Positions 12,458 through 22,519 are shown, numbered from the stretch's first letter. The stretch is DNA of 64,000 nt from Takifugu bimaculatus (GCA_004026145.2 CP034994.1:16778400-16842399); one strand, 5' to 3'. Notes: generated by a model from the letters alone, not told the origin. Made by a program: numbers and translations.

Positions 12458-14145
12458 AGGGAGAGGGAGAGAAAGAGAGAGAAATTCAAAGCTGAAGATT
12501 ATATGTAAAAATATCTCTTCCTGGTAGTCCCAACATGTCAGAGGGACATCAACTCTTAAGAATAATCATATGAATGAGGTAGTAGAACGTATTGGTAATA
12601 TGTATAGTATTCCCCTCCACCTATACTGGTCTGGGTCGCGGGGGGCATCCATCCTCTCCCCAGCTTTCTCCTCCAGCGCAGCACATTGATGTTCCAGGGT
12701 TGGATGTCAGATTGTGCCTCCAGTATTCTCTGGGTCTGACAGAAACCTCTCCTCCAGGAGACAGTCAGGAGGCATCCAAACCAGAACAACTTCAACGGTT
12801 CCTCATGAGGTCGAGTAGGAGCAGCTGTACACTGGGCTCATATCATAATAATAGGGGGATTTTTTGGTCGTAGTGGGTGTATTGGTAGTTCCTGTTGTTG
12901 CTAGCTGATGTGTGTCAAAGGTCGCACAACTGTATGTGTGAGTGTGTGTGGTGAGAAAGAGAAAGCTTTAGTTTACCTGCTCAGGTGATATTCAGTGCCC
13001 CGCAGAGCCTCTATGTCCTTGTTTCCTTTCTTACTGTGCCGTTTATTTGCCACCAGAGGAAGGTCTGGAACCTTGTTGCTCCGAGGCATAAAGCACTGCA
13101 TCTTCAGGCTCTGACTGACTGACCTACTGCAGGGACTCTTATTCACCTCTTTATGAGGACTGATGGGATTCTCTGGGGAGTGATGTCATGCAACAAGCCC
13201 CGCCTTTCAGGTGCAGTCAAACCAGATCTCCATCAAAAGTACAGTGCACTTGCGCAATTTGCACCATAGTTTGATTTCCCATCAATATTAGCATCACTGA
13301 TTAACATCATAATAATATTCTAATCAACCCTGCTTCCAAAGCTAATTTTTATGATAGATTTTAAATTGTGTTTTTAGGTAGATTATTGAATCTTTCTATA
13401 TATAAACACATTCATTAGTGCAGTAATTTTGCTATAGCCTACAGGATTAATAGGTTATTCACAGCCTCTGTTCAGTAACTATTCTATCTTGTATTTACTT
13501 GTACTCTTGCGCCGCTGATCGGCGAGGACGGGTACTACAGTCGCATGGGGCAAAAGGGAAATTAAATGCTGAGATAAATTTCAGTTAATTTTGTTATAAC
13601 ACCCATGGCCACCGCACACAAGTGCAGATTTTACGTTAAGAGCTCCTCTGGTTATTGTTACCCTCGGAGCTGAACCCAATGGGTGCCATCCAGACGGGGT
13701 TTTCGGCGCACGGAGCAGAGACGCACGCACGACCACCGAAAGAGCCGCAGGACAGAACTTCAACACCGGTGTCGTTGAAATGACGCGACCTTAATCCGCC
13801 CTTGATACTGTTAGCGCGTGTCCTGCCGGGGCTGCACGCGACATCACCGGCGTCTATGACGCATGTCCCGGTGAATAACGTCCAAACCGCCGTGAAAAAG
13901 GAGTCGTAACACTGATCCGCGCAAGTATCGGACATCGGGCAGAGTGGGGACAGGTGTGTAAAGTCTGTCCGTTCGGTTCGAACAACGTAAAATGGATTAA
14001 TGTCGCCCCGGCAGCGGCGACGCTGCTGTCCACTTCCGCTGACGAAATGTGCTGCGCATCACCTTTTGTTAAGTTTACGTTGAACAAATCCTACCTGCAT
14101 AAGCGAAAGGAGGATGGGGGACTCCGGTGCCTGCGGTGCCGACAT
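4751..14145 (-). CDS. acot7: Acyl-CoA thioesterase 7 (brain acyl-CoA hydrolase), N-terminal half
   Basis: ACOT7 hydrolyses long-chain acyl-CoA to free fatty acid and CoA in the cytosol; it is strong in neurons. Exons on the minus strand are 13101-12977 or 14145-14095 (alternative first exons), 11957-11840, 10918-10762, 5116-5025 and 4865-4751. They splice in frame with GT-AG sites and give the whole first hot-dog domain: LMRPDDANVVGNVHGG, then ILKMIEEAGS, TRHCNTQNG, FIGEVAHVSAEITYT and the linker QEEEGRKRYETQKKERLETK. In the family the first domain supplies the catalytic Asn, which would be the Asn of PDDAN seen here; the second domain supplies the Asp and is not in the window. The exon at 4751 ends in phase 1, so the gene continues to the left. 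Neighbouring hes2 and espn match the human 1p36 order. The alternative exon at 14145 carries an apparent extra C. Confidence 0.96.
5025..5116 (-). CDS. acot7: acot7 exon 4
   Basis: The acceptor TTGCAG precedes GGGCCATGAAG and the donor is ATTAAG|GTAGAG. It codes GAMKLANKAALWYVPCSLQN then VEKITEVPPIK, the final strand of the first hot-dog domain. 92 bp, phase 1 in and phase 0 out. Confidence 0.95.
5117..10761. other. acot7 intron 3
   Basis: No further exon was recognised. It contains a long (GT)n tract at 7636-7681 embedded in CpG/TpG-rich DNA (7700-8600). That tract creates long artificial open frames rich in Cys-Val and His-Thr. Confidence 0.6.
7636..7681. repeat. (GT)n microsatellite
   Basis: About 23 uninterrupted GT units lie in acot7 intron 3. 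Confidence 0.97.
10762..10918 (-). CDS. acot7: acot7 exon 3 (hot-dog core)
   Basis: The acceptor TTCCAG precedes GACCGCTGTG and the donor is ACAG|GTGACT. It codes DRCVAALVRVEKTEFLSPVF followed by IGEVAHVSAEITYTSEHSLE, the central beta-sheet of hot-dog domain 1. 157 bp, phase 0 in and phase 1 out. Confidence 0.97.
11840..11957 (-). CDS. acot7: acot7 exon 2 (active-site Asn, hot-dog helix)
   Basis: The acceptor CCGCAG precedes GCTCATGCGACC and the donor is AATGGG|GTAAGT. It codes LMRPDDANVVGNVHGGIILK then MIEEAGSIVCTRHCNTQNG. The HGG turn and the Asn before it are hallmarks of the family. The exon starts after two bases of an Arg codon, so any first exon must end in phase 2. Confidence 0.97.
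12412..12480. repeat. (GT)n followed by a GA-rich tract
   Basis: About 22 GT units at 12412-12455 run into GAGAGGGAGAGGGAGAGAAA in acot7 intron 1. Confidence 0.95.
12620..12830 (-). mobile_element. Degraded non-LTR retrotransposon fragment (RTE-like)
   Basis: The segment beginning CTGGTCTGGGTCGCGGGGGG, with CCAGCGCAGCACATTG and the downstream GGAGGCATCCAAACCAGAA and GGAGCAGCTG, resembles a very common fish LINE 3' coding segment read in antisense. It is short and frame-broken. The family assignment is from memory of the motif, not a search. Confidence 0.45.
12977..13101 (-). CDS. acot7: acot7 alternative first exon A
   Basis: ATG at 13101 opens MQCFMPRSNKVPDLPLVANK and continues RHSKKGNKDIEALRGTEYHLS. 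It then ends AG|GTAAAC in phase 2, which joins exactly to exon 2 to make R-LMRPDD. 125 bp. A second in-frame ATG at 13089 (Met5) is possible. The basic N-terminus could affect localisation; I do not know a precise mammalian equivalent. Confidence 0.82.
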
Positions 14146-14300
14146 GACGAAGACGGTGGAGATGATCTGGGACCCTGGTGTGACAGCGAGATCTGTGCGT
14201 GGTGCGGAGGAAAACCGCTCTGCGTTTCCTCTGGTCACCGCGCAGTCTACGGGAAACGACCCGGGTTGAGCAAGAAGTGACACACAGGGCAGCGCTTAGG
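13500..14300 (-). promoter_or_regulatory. acot7: CpG-rich acot7 promoter region
   Basis: This segment is visibly richer in CpG than its surroundings. It contains alternative first exon B at 14145-14095 and lies 0.4-1.2 kb upstream of first exon A. No clear TATA box was seen. The role is inferred from position and composition. Confidence 0.55.
14095..14145 (-). CDS. acot7: acot7 alternative first exon B (with apparent extra C)
   Basis: ATG at 14145 gives MSAPQAPESP, then a donor CAG|GTAGGA at 14095. As written the exon is 51 bp and ends in phase 0, but exon 2 needs phase 2. Dropping one C from the CCCCC run (plus strand G run 14116-14120) gives MSAPQAPESPSSFRLC then R-LMRPDD. That parallels the N-terminus of the common short mammalian ACOT7 isoform (MSGPDVETPSAIQICR). 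I infer a real exon with a one-base insertion, probably a consensus error. Confidence 0.7.
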
Positions 14301-14850
14301 ATGTGTTACTCGCACATTGTTGAACAGTTGGAGAGAAAAATAAGTGTTTGTTGGTGGATGAAAGCCTGAAATCCAATCACAACGTGAATAAAATGGTCCG
14401 ATTTTCAACGGATTACGTGTATTTTTTAGAGGTAAAACTGCATGGATGTTGTTACCCATAGACACCAGAGGGGGCAGCATAGACTATTAATGAATCGATG
14501 GTGCAGTTCCACAGATTGCCTATAGAGGCGGGCTTGACCAAATAATACGTGCCACCAATTACGTTAGAATTACTTTTAAAAGCTTTTTTGAGCGTTGAAA
14601 CTGCAGTCTCTTATATATTTCGCGCCATAGTTAATCAAATAGGCCATGTGTAGGTTCTATTTGTGGGGAGAGTGTAATATCAAAGCAAATGTCAAAACAA
14701 ATAGACAGTTTCATTTAAATGTCGTGCAGAGAAAATAAGAATCTTACGCATTAGAAAACCTTTAAATATTCTAAATAATAAATAGAAATCTTAGGTCTAA
14801 ACAGAGCTGGATAAAATGCAACCAAGACAATGTGTTTACTGCATCGCAGT

Positions 14851-14856
14851 TTTATT
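14851..14856 (-). terminator. Poly(A) signal of the left hes2-type gene
   Basis: AATAAA on the minus strand, about 470 bp past the stop codon at 15325; this would give a 3' UTR of about 0.5 kb. Confidence 0.5.
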
Positions 14857-15324
14857 TATGTTTATATAAAATATACACATCATTTGCCTAAATAGCAAAG
14901 ATTACGCACATCCCAACAGAGATACTTGTATTGACATATAACATGTCTACAAAAATCATTTGCAGCAGACACAGGAGAGTGTCTGCTGCAAATTCAATAC
15001 ATTACTGACCCTTTGGGTCTTACAGGGCTGTTTCAACGGCCCTTAATTACTTAGTCCCGAACGTGGACTAAATATTCAACGTATACATACATGCAGATTT
15101 TAAAAAGAATACGACTGTCTAAATTTGTCGGCTTAAATAGGACAACAGACCCGTACGCAAAAACCAGAGTATACAATACTCAACTACGATTTAACGATGA
15201 ATTCTGGCTTTTCATCAAGAGAATCACCGCGTATTTACAAGTGACGCTTTCAAACACGATGCCTCGAAGTGACGAAGACTTTCCAGCAGGCCAGGCGATC
15301 TACCAAGGTCTCCACATGACAGCG

Positions 15325-15629
15325 TTAACTGCCTGCGGGCCAGGCTTGAGCTCCGCCCGCAGCCACCGCGCCGATGCTGCGGGACTGGTTCTCCAGTCTG
15401 CAGCTGAGGCTGGATTTGAGGATCTGGAGTTTATGTTGGATCTGCGGGAAGCTTTTGGTGTTCTTGGCGCAGCAGTTCAGGCAGGTTGGGGTGACGGTGG
15501 AGGACATGGACTGTTGAACGAAGTCGTTCACCCGCTGGCACGCGTCTTGACCCAGGCTGGTTTGGGGAAGCAGAGCGGGGACGCGCTGGAGGCAGGCTTT
15601 GTAGCCTTCTCTGTAACTGTCTGCGGGAT
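15325..15629 (-). CDS. hes2: hes2 left copy exon 4 (Orange domain, C-terminus)
   Basis: The acceptor TTCCAG precedes ATCCCGCAGACAG. It codes PADSYREGYKACLQRVPALL and continues to the frameshifted end AWPAGS. It is about 95% identical in DNA to 22904-23232. The identity stops at the acceptor and just past the stop codon. Confidence 0.9.
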
Positions 15630-16229
15630 CTGGAAAAGTATAGGACGTTAGATTCGATGTTCAACAAAATGAAACATCGAAATATTTACTTTGAGTTTAA
15701 AAAAGCAAGCTTGTAACTTACTTTTGGTGGTAACGGGCGGAATACCACTGAGGAATCTCACGGCCATTTCTAGGATGTCCGCTTTCTCAAGCTTGGAGTA
15801 ACGAATCTTCTGCAGAAACAATAAGAAAAGGGGTTATTCATATGAGAATTTACTTTACTGTGATTTAAGCATCGCTACAAAGTACTCCATAAATGAACCA
15901 CTTAATAACTGTAATAACTTACATCTCTGCCTGTGAGGGGAATGATGAGGTTTTTCAGTTTGTTCAGGCTGTCGTTAATTCGAGCGCGCCTCCTTTTTTC
16001 CATCAATGGTTTCATAGTCTGTAGGAAAACACAAATAATTTAGGATTCGTTCTTGATTCAAAACTCAAAGGGGAAATTAGTTTTGTTTGTTTTATATGTA
16101 TATTAAAAAGATTAATAATTAAACAAAACTTTTGCTTACCTTTCTGAATTCAAGGGCCTCTTTTCTTTTGGCGACAGTGCGCCTTGGTGAAAAGGATTGA
16201 AGCGTTTCAAAACCCACATTTGGAGACAT
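15325..16229 (-). CDS. hes2: Hes2-type bHLH-Orange repressor, left copy (C-terminus frameshifted)
   Basis: HES proteins are Notch-linked nuclear repressors that bind N- and E-boxes and recruit Groucho/TLE through a C-terminal WRPW. Exons (minus) are 16229-16140, 16018-15923, 15809-15722 and 15629-15325, giving 192 residues. The bHLH starts at about residue 30 (KTMKPLMEKRRRARINDSLN, with the basic region KRRRARIN) and runs through RYSKLEKADILEMAVRFL. The Orange domain is at about residues 93-130 (DSYREGYKACLQRV). As written, the last exon ends GGAQAWPAGS-stop. An extra base at 15342, compared with the right copy, moves the WRPW codons and their TAG (15300-15302) out of frame. Either this copy has lost Groucho binding or the base is a sequence error. 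Zebrafish has two hes2 genes (hes2.1 and hes2.2); which one this is cannot be told from here. Confidence 0.9.
15722..15809 (-). CDS. hes2: hes2 left copy exon 3 (bHLH helix 2)
   Basis: The acceptor CTGCAG precedes AAGATTCGTTAC and the donor is AAAA|GTAAGT. It codes KIRYSKLEKADILEMAVRFL then SGIPPVTTK. 88 bp, phase 1 out. Confidence 0.93.
15923..16018 (-). CDS. hes2: hes2 left copy exon 2 (basic region, helix 1)
   Basis: The acceptor CTACAG precedes ACTATGAAACC and the donor is GAGAT|GTAAGT. It codes TMKPLMEKRRRARINDSLNK then LKNLIIPLTGRD. 96 bp, phase 0, the standard size for this exon in the family. Confidence 0.94.
16140..16229 (-). CDS. hes2: hes2 left copy exon 1
   Basis: ATG at 16229 gives MSPNVGFETLQSFSPRRTVA then KRKEALEFRK, with donor AAAG|GTAAGC. 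30 codons, the same length as exon 1 of the right copy. The start is favoured over the upstream in-frame ATG at 16346 because a TATA box lies between them. Confidence 0.9.
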
Positions 16230-16306
16230 TTTTACGATGTTCTTTGTTGTCGACTTGCTCAAAGTACAGATGAGTGAAGTTGTGTCTCCAACGGCTGAAG
16301 GATGCG

Positions 16307-16318
16307 GTATATATATTG
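16307..16318 (-). promoter_or_regulatory. TATA box of the left hes2 copy
   Basis: The minus strand reads CAATATATATAC, about 85 bp upstream of ATG 16229. This fits a short 5' UTR of about 50 nt, as is common in hes/her genes. Confidence 0.6.
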
Positions 16319-17444
16319 CTCCGTGGCGTCGGTCTCCGTGCGTCATGGGTACGCCCCCAAGCTAAGAATCAAATTGGATTGGTCACTTACTGCATAAAAA
16401 ACAACACCAAACTATCAAATATTGAAAGATAACCATCTGTCTCCTTCTCTAATCCATGCGTAACAACTATCGTGCGTGTCTGCGTTTTGAAATTGATACC
16501 AAATCAAACAAAATCTACGCGGAGAAGCTCAGACGTATTGTGCGTAAAGACGCTATGCCTTGACGCACCGACTGCTTCTTTGTCTAATTCAGTTTGGGTG
16601 GGGGTTGTTCGAAATCTATGATTTGCCAATAGTTGAGTGCAACATCAAATGAGTAATTTCTTGTAATCGCATGTATTAGTTTTATCTTTAGAAAGGCGAC
16701 ACACATACTGTTTCGTGCGTCATTGTGCAACGTAAATGTCCTTCTGTTTCAACTATAGAATTAACTGTCACCCATTTCTTCTCAACAAGGTCCTTTTCAT
16801 ATGCATTTTTTTGTTATAATAAACAGATATTTAGAACCTCAGAGCGCAATACATAGATTCCTGCCATAGGGGTCACACTTGCGTGTATAGATAATTGCCC
16901 ACAGGGCTACAGGGTAACTCCAATCTCCTACCCAAGCCACGCTATATTCAAAAAACATCTGCTCTTGGATTTTGACAACAATAGTTTTGCATATGACGTT
17001 TTCACTGCCTGGGGGAGTCTGTACCTGAAGGCTGCTAACGCTTCACGAAGGATTGGGGGGGGGTAAACACAGAAAGCATAGGCTGGCACGAAGGAACATA
17101 TGTTTGAGTCCTATTACCCCACAATAGCAGCAACACGTAGTGTAGTTATGAGGGCAGTCCGGTTATAACGGAAACCAGGATAGTTGCGTTACTTGTTGTC
17201 AAAGTCACAAAGAAGCGGTTTGGTACGAAGCTGACTTGTTCTGAAATGTTTTAATGCTTTCAGATTTTGAATAAAAACTGGAGGGAAACGACCACCCATC
17301 ACATGCCACTGCAAAAGGGGAACCACGCGCGCAGCACGCGCCACGGGGGCCAGATGGTTGTCTGTTACCGAGCCTTCCGCCCCGCCCTCACAACCTCTAA
17401 ACGCCCCCTCCCCACCCCCCACCACCATCCTTCTTTCTCATGTA

Positions 17445-17451
<7 letters not shown>

Positions 17452-17505
<54 letters not shown>
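17452..17505. repeat. (CA)n microsatellite
   Basis: About 27 CA units, 1.2 kb upstream of the left hes2 copy. Confidence 0.97.
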
Positions 17506-17509
<4 letters not shown>

Positions 17510-17849
17510 TTTCCTCAACAGCATCACATCAACTTAAAACTCCACACGCATGACACATGATCTATACACAGCTTTGGCGTGGGTACCCCATCTGCATGCT
17601 GTTTCACGGTCCCCGTTTTCATGAGACAAAGAGACAAACCATCACTAATACCCCCCCCCCCACCCCCCCTAAAAAAAAGCATCCCTCACTCCCTGTTTGT
17701 ATCTATACAGTCTCCTTCAGCTTGGCTTGTTTTTGGCTTCCACGCTATCAAAGGTTTTCTTTACCTTTTTTCAAAAGTATAGAAGACATACAGCTATTTG
17801 GTAATCTACCAAATTTGGCGCACCACCGCAAAGAGCAACCATTTTTGGA

Positions 17850-17897
17850 CCTGTAATGGGTAATGCCTGTAATGGGTAATGCCTGTAATGGGTAATG
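17850..17897. repeat. Three tandem copies of a 16-bp unit
   Basis: CCTGTAATGGGTAATG is repeated three times without change at 17850, 17866 and 17882. Confidence 0.95.
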
Positions 17898-19919
17898 CAC
17901 ATTTTATATACTATACGAATTAACCTCTTATCTAAGTTTCAAGTGTGTGTTTTGATTTTGTTTTTAAATAACGTGCGTTAAAACTCGTCAAATGAATCGT
18001 TCACCAAAAACACGATGTTGTCTGCTGGACGATAAAGCTTCCCAAACGAGGGAGGCACACTTGCTGCACGCGTCCGTCGCCCCTCCGCTGGGACCGAGGG
18101 GTGAGGATGCTGATGATGGTGGGGGTGGGGGGCGCGGGGGGAACCACGGTGTGGATTTTTTTTTCTTCTTACGGTTAGAGTCCTCTTTTGTTTCAGACAA
18201 ATTCAGCGTCGGTGACCCATCTGTGCCAGCCGGATAAGAGGAAGCCTTTGTCTGAAAATGTTCCACCACTTCATGGGAATTGAGAATAAATGCGGGAGGT
18301 GGGAGAAGAGGGCCCCACCTGACTTTTGAGGCGGCACAAAGCAAGTAGGGAAACCGCGAAACCAGCTCGGTCATCCCTCCAAAAACAGACCAGACATGCA
18401 GAAACTTACATTGGGCTCTACCAGACAATGTTCCTGTAATATTTGATACACAAATGACAAATTAAACGAGAATATGACGTCACAGAGAGTCCATTTACGC
18501 TGCAGTCCGAGTGTCAACCTACAGTTTGATTTGCAGTTCATTTTGTATCAAAATTAACTTGTACTTGAGGGTTTGCTATCATTTATATCAGATTCTCCAC
18601 TCTTCATATTTACTTACACGTGACTTTAAACTTTTGAATCGAATATGAAATGTGTGGTCATTGAAAAGGAAACATAACCTTGTACTGTGTGAACTCCTAA
18701 ATTTTATCCCCGTAGTGTTTCAGAATTATAATATCTTGATTTCAATTAATTACATCTCTCACCATTTTTGCATGCAAAACACATGTATATACTGTATATA
18801 TGTTAGCCATGAAGATAAATGGGTTTTAATGGGCAAAGGGATCAGAAACAGCCATTTATTGCTAGCTAAATTGTAGAAAACAATGAAAATGTTGCTTTTA
18901 TGTTGTTTTTTGCATTTGGTTGAAGGTAAAGGGATTGTTTCATCGTATATGTCTATGAATTTCTTTGCTGTGTATCAATAAAACTTTAAAAACACACATG
19001 AGTGTTTCTGGCCACTCAGTATCCACAGTGAATGGAATGTCAGGTAATTCTGTGTCAATGAGCTGACTTCAAACTGTTGACAAAAATCTCTGATCAAGTT
19101 CTTGGGGAAAGAAGGTGGTAGGTGGTTCTCACCAGTCTGATCAGGCGGTGAAAAAGGCTGTGGTGCTCCGGCTGGTTGCATTATAAAGTGTTTATCCCTG
19201 ATTCATCTGTGTTTTCTTCACTAGTCTGATCTGTGGAAGAATCTTAACCACTGATATGGCATTTGAGTGGCTGGGAACATCATCAGATAGATCCCAATGT
19301 TCTCCTCAGTGGTGGTGCCCAGTAAAGCTTTGGGTGGTTGTCAGCATCCTCTGTTGTGCTGGTGGCCAGTAGACCTCCGGTAGACCTCATTTGGATCCAG
19401 CTGCATCATCCTGTTAATCAGGTTCACGAACAGGTTCCTGTTAGTCAGGTCCCGTAAATTTGACGTCCCATCATCTGAGGTAAATTAATCAATCAATCGA
19501 TCAATCAGTCTTTATTTTTATGGTGTCTGTTACAGTCAAAATTGTCTCTACATGCTTTACAGAATCCCAGGGCCTAACCCCCAACAACCAACAGTGACAA
19601 GAAAAAACTGCCCTTTAACAGGAAGAAACCTTGAGCAGGACCAGGCTCATGTAGGGGGGACCCTCCTGCTGATGGAGGGCTGGGTAGAGAGAGAGGAGAA
19701 GGGAGAGGACAGGTAGAGGAGAGAATAGGCAGAGATCATGCAAGTACAGTAATTTAAAAAAAACTGCTGGTATTGGAGTTGAGTGGGTCAGTGGGGTCAG
19801 AGGTCAGTAGGTCCGTATACAGCTAAGACGGCAGCGATACCTTTAGATGGATACAGAGGGGGGAAGCAGAGAAACTACACAAGAAATAACATCATCACTG
19901 ATGTATTCGGTGAGGAAGA

Positions 19920-20040
19920 AAGGAGAGGAGGAGAGGAGAGGAGAGGAGAGGAGAGGACGAGGACAGGACAGGACAGGACAGGACAGGACAGGACAGGACA
20001 GGACAGGACAGGACAGGACAGGACAGGACAGGACAGGACA
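19920..20040. repeat. GGAGA / GGACA pentanucleotide minisatellite
   Basis: A GGAGA-type array (19920-19957) turns into about 16 perfect GGACA units (19963-20040) within the 3' region of the LINE remnant. It creates meaningless open frames (RTGQD repeats on plus, CPVLS repeats on minus). Confidence 0.96.
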
Positions 20041-20404
20041 TGCAGCCATGACCCAGCAGAGTGACAAAGGCCTGTCAGGTGATCATGTATCTGGACCCTG
20101 GCAGCCTCGGCCTATAGCAGCATAACTAAGATGCTAACCTAGAAATTAGAAGACCCTTGAAATATGATAATTAGTCTGTCTAGGATAATAACTGTAACTA
20201 CAGAATTAGTAACAATAAGCTTTTTCAAAGAGGTAGTTTTTAAGTCTAATCTTGAAAGTAGAGATGGAGTCAGCCTCCCGTACCTGGACAGGGAGCTGGT
20301 TCCATAGCAGGGGGGCTGCCTGGTAGCTAAATGTTCGGCCCCCCATTCTACTCCTAGAAACTCTGGGAACCACCAGTAGACCAGCATTCTGAGAGCGGAG
20401 CGGT

Positions 20405-21328
20405 CTATTGGGCTGGTAAGGTATCACTAGCTCCTACCAGGTAGGATGGAGCTAGGCCTCTGAGGACCTTGTATTTCAAAAGAAGGGTTTTAAAAATTAT
20501 TCTAAATTTAACGGGCAGCCAATGAAGAGACGCCAGTACAGGAGTAATGTGATCTCTTTTGTCAATACCTGTCAGAACTCTGGCTGCAGCATTTGGATCA
20601 GCTGGAGGCTTCTTAAAGAGGTATTTTGTACACCCTGATGATAAAGAATTACAATAGTCCAACCTAGAAGTAACAAATGCATGGACTAACTTTTCAGCAT
20701 CATGCCGTGTCAGTAACTTCCTAATCTTTGTGATGTTCCTCAGGTGAAAAAAGTAACTTCTACAGATTATTTTAATGTGTGAGTTAAAGGACAGATTTTG
20801 GTCAAAAGTTACTCCTAGATACCATGACCTCAGTTTTTCCTGGACTTTCCAGGACTTTATGTCTTTAAGACAGGTCTGGAGCTTCACTAACTTCTCTGTC
20901 TCCTCGGGTTTCATGGATAAATAGAGCTGAGTGTCATCAGCATAACAATGAAAATTTATCCCATGCTGCCGAATAATGTTCCCTAAGGGAAGCATGTACA
21001 ATGTGAAGAGGATTGGTCCGAGTACAGAACCTTGAGGAACTCCATGGCTAACCCTACTGTATGAGGAGGGAACACCATGGACATGGGCAAACTGGTATCT
21101 ATCAGATAAGTATGATCTAAACCAGTCTAGTGCTGTCCCTTTAATCCCAATCACATGTTCCAGTCTCTGTAACAGGATGATGTGATCAACTGTATCAAAA
21201 GCAGCACTGAGATCCAGCAGAACCAGCATAGAGACCAGTCCATGATCTGAAGCTATGAGAAGATCATTAGTAACTTTAAGAAGTGCTGTTTCTGTGCTGT
21301 GATGAGCTCTAAAGCCTGACTGAAACAT
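20405..21328 (-). pseudogene. Reverse transcriptase ORF remnant of the LINE
   Basis: 307 open codons cover the palm and thumb of a non-LTR reverse transcriptase with YADD. It starts inside the domain, lacks about 40 residues before LGVTFDQNLSF and ends prematurely (DTLPAQ-stop). No endonuclease domain is present upstream. It is a retrotransposon fossil, not a host gene. Confidence 0.9.
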
Positions 21329-21499
21329 CTCAAACAGGCTGTTCCTCTGCAGGTGCTCCAGGTAACTGAGTCACCACCACCTTCTCAAGAACTTTAGAGA
21401 TATCGGCCTATAGTTTGCTAACACGTCGGGATCCAGTTGATGGTGTTTTAAGCAACGGCTTAATCACTGCCACCTTGTAGGACCAGGGGTACATAACCT

Positions 21500-22510
21500 G
21501 TCTCTTCTTCATTTCAATATGCTTATCTAATCTTATCCAAAGCATTTCCAGCTGTTGCACAGAATCTGTGAGTACAGTGATTTTAAAAATTAGACTGTTT
21601 TACTGTTTTTATCATTTCATCATTAACTTGTGATACTGTTTAGTTTTTAAAAGATGATTGAACTTAGTTCTTAGCCTATGGAGAAGCCTCTTTCATTAAA
21701 AATATAAAAAATGAGGACAGGATGGAAAAATACCAGAATAACACAAAATAAAATAACTTCTTATTTTAGGTTTATGGTTATGTTGTAACTGATTTTGCAA
21801 GTAGAAATCTGTACTTTAAACCATTTGTATTTGTCCTCCACTAATGATGAAAGAAGTTTCCTTTAAAGAGCATTGTCGCTTTGTCCAATGTGCATTATGT
21901 GCAGTTCATTTTCTCATGGGTTTTACAATGTCTTGATTAAGACTAGACCATCAAAATGCTAGATTTTTTAAGTAGGATAATTGTTTTTTTATTCAAAGAT
22001 ATTCTTTATATAACAATATATCTTAACAGATGTTACCATGAAAAAACAATTTCCTTAAAGTGATTTTCAATATAGATTGCAAAAGAAAATCTAATTTGAC
22101 TGTAATAGTAGCATATTAGAACAAATAAGACCACATCTAAGTTTTTTTTAGCATGTTTTTCTCCAGAAAGCTATACTCAGTATTCAGTTCGTCATTTTAT
22201 GCCATAAAGTTTTTTTTGTTGTTGTTGTTTTGTTTTTTTTAAAAATACTCTTGAGTTAAGTCAACTCTGGAAACCCCAAATCATAGTGTGTTCTGTCACA
22301 TACAGATCCCAGAGTTCCCAGCGCCGTGGTGGAATCAAGAGAGGCGCCTCACCTCGTGAACAATGGAGCAGCTGCTCATCGGGCGCTGACATGCGGCTTT
22401 ATGCGTTTGCGCGCCTTTTTTTTCTCAGATTCTTCTTTCTGGATTTCTTGTGACTTTGAAGACCATTAAAATACCAAAATCAATGAATACGAGAATAACC
22501 ATATTCGTCC
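21500..22510. other. AT-rich intergenic spacer
   Basis: No coding signal was seen. T/A homopolymers are common, and a (TTG)n-like patch lies near 22220. Confidence 0.5.
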
Positions 22511-22519
22511 AACAGCAAA

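Larger units (their letters stand above)
16380..19480. other. Intergenic, upstream of the left hes2 copy
   Basis: No gene was recognised. It holds a (CA)n tract at 17452-17505, short C-runs at about 17651-17670, a triple 16-bp repeat at 17850-17897 and A/T-rich unique sequence. It may contain enhancers, but none can be named from sequence. Confidence 0.5.
19485..21500 (-). mobile_element. 5'-truncated non-LTR retrotransposon (L2/CR1/Rex1-like), decayed
   Basis: On the minus strand a reverse transcriptase frame (21328-20405) has the finger motif GFRAHHSTETALLKVTNDLL, the box LDLSAAFDTVDH, SHGVPQGSVLGP and the catalytic YADDTQLY near 20930-20946. Upstream (to about 21500) the frame is broken by shifts and a stop. 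Between KSW and LGVTFD about 40 residues expected in the family are missing. The 3' part ends in a tandem GATCAATCAATC-like tail at about 19485-19515, usual for this type. It is inactive: 5'-truncated, with an internal deletion and a minisatellite expanded in the 3' part. The exact clade is uncertain. Confidence 0.85.

Noticed and set aside
13636..13935. 99-codon frame in the CpG-rich acot7 promoter
   Set aside because: Open by high GC; the frame joins no acot7 exon in phase and resembles no known N-terminus.
15091..15651. 186-codon plus-strand frame opposite the hes2 last exon
   Set aside because: Shadow of the GC-rich hes2 exon on the minus strand, where bHLH, Orange and splice signals are clear.
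18640..19000. AT-rich stretch ending in AATAAA (near 18977) as a 3' UTR or retrocopy
   Set aside because: No coding sequence or splice sites lead into it on the plus strand; the signal alone is too common.
19783..20125. Frames coding RTGQD or CPVLS repeats
   Set aside because: Direct translation of the GGACA minisatellite.
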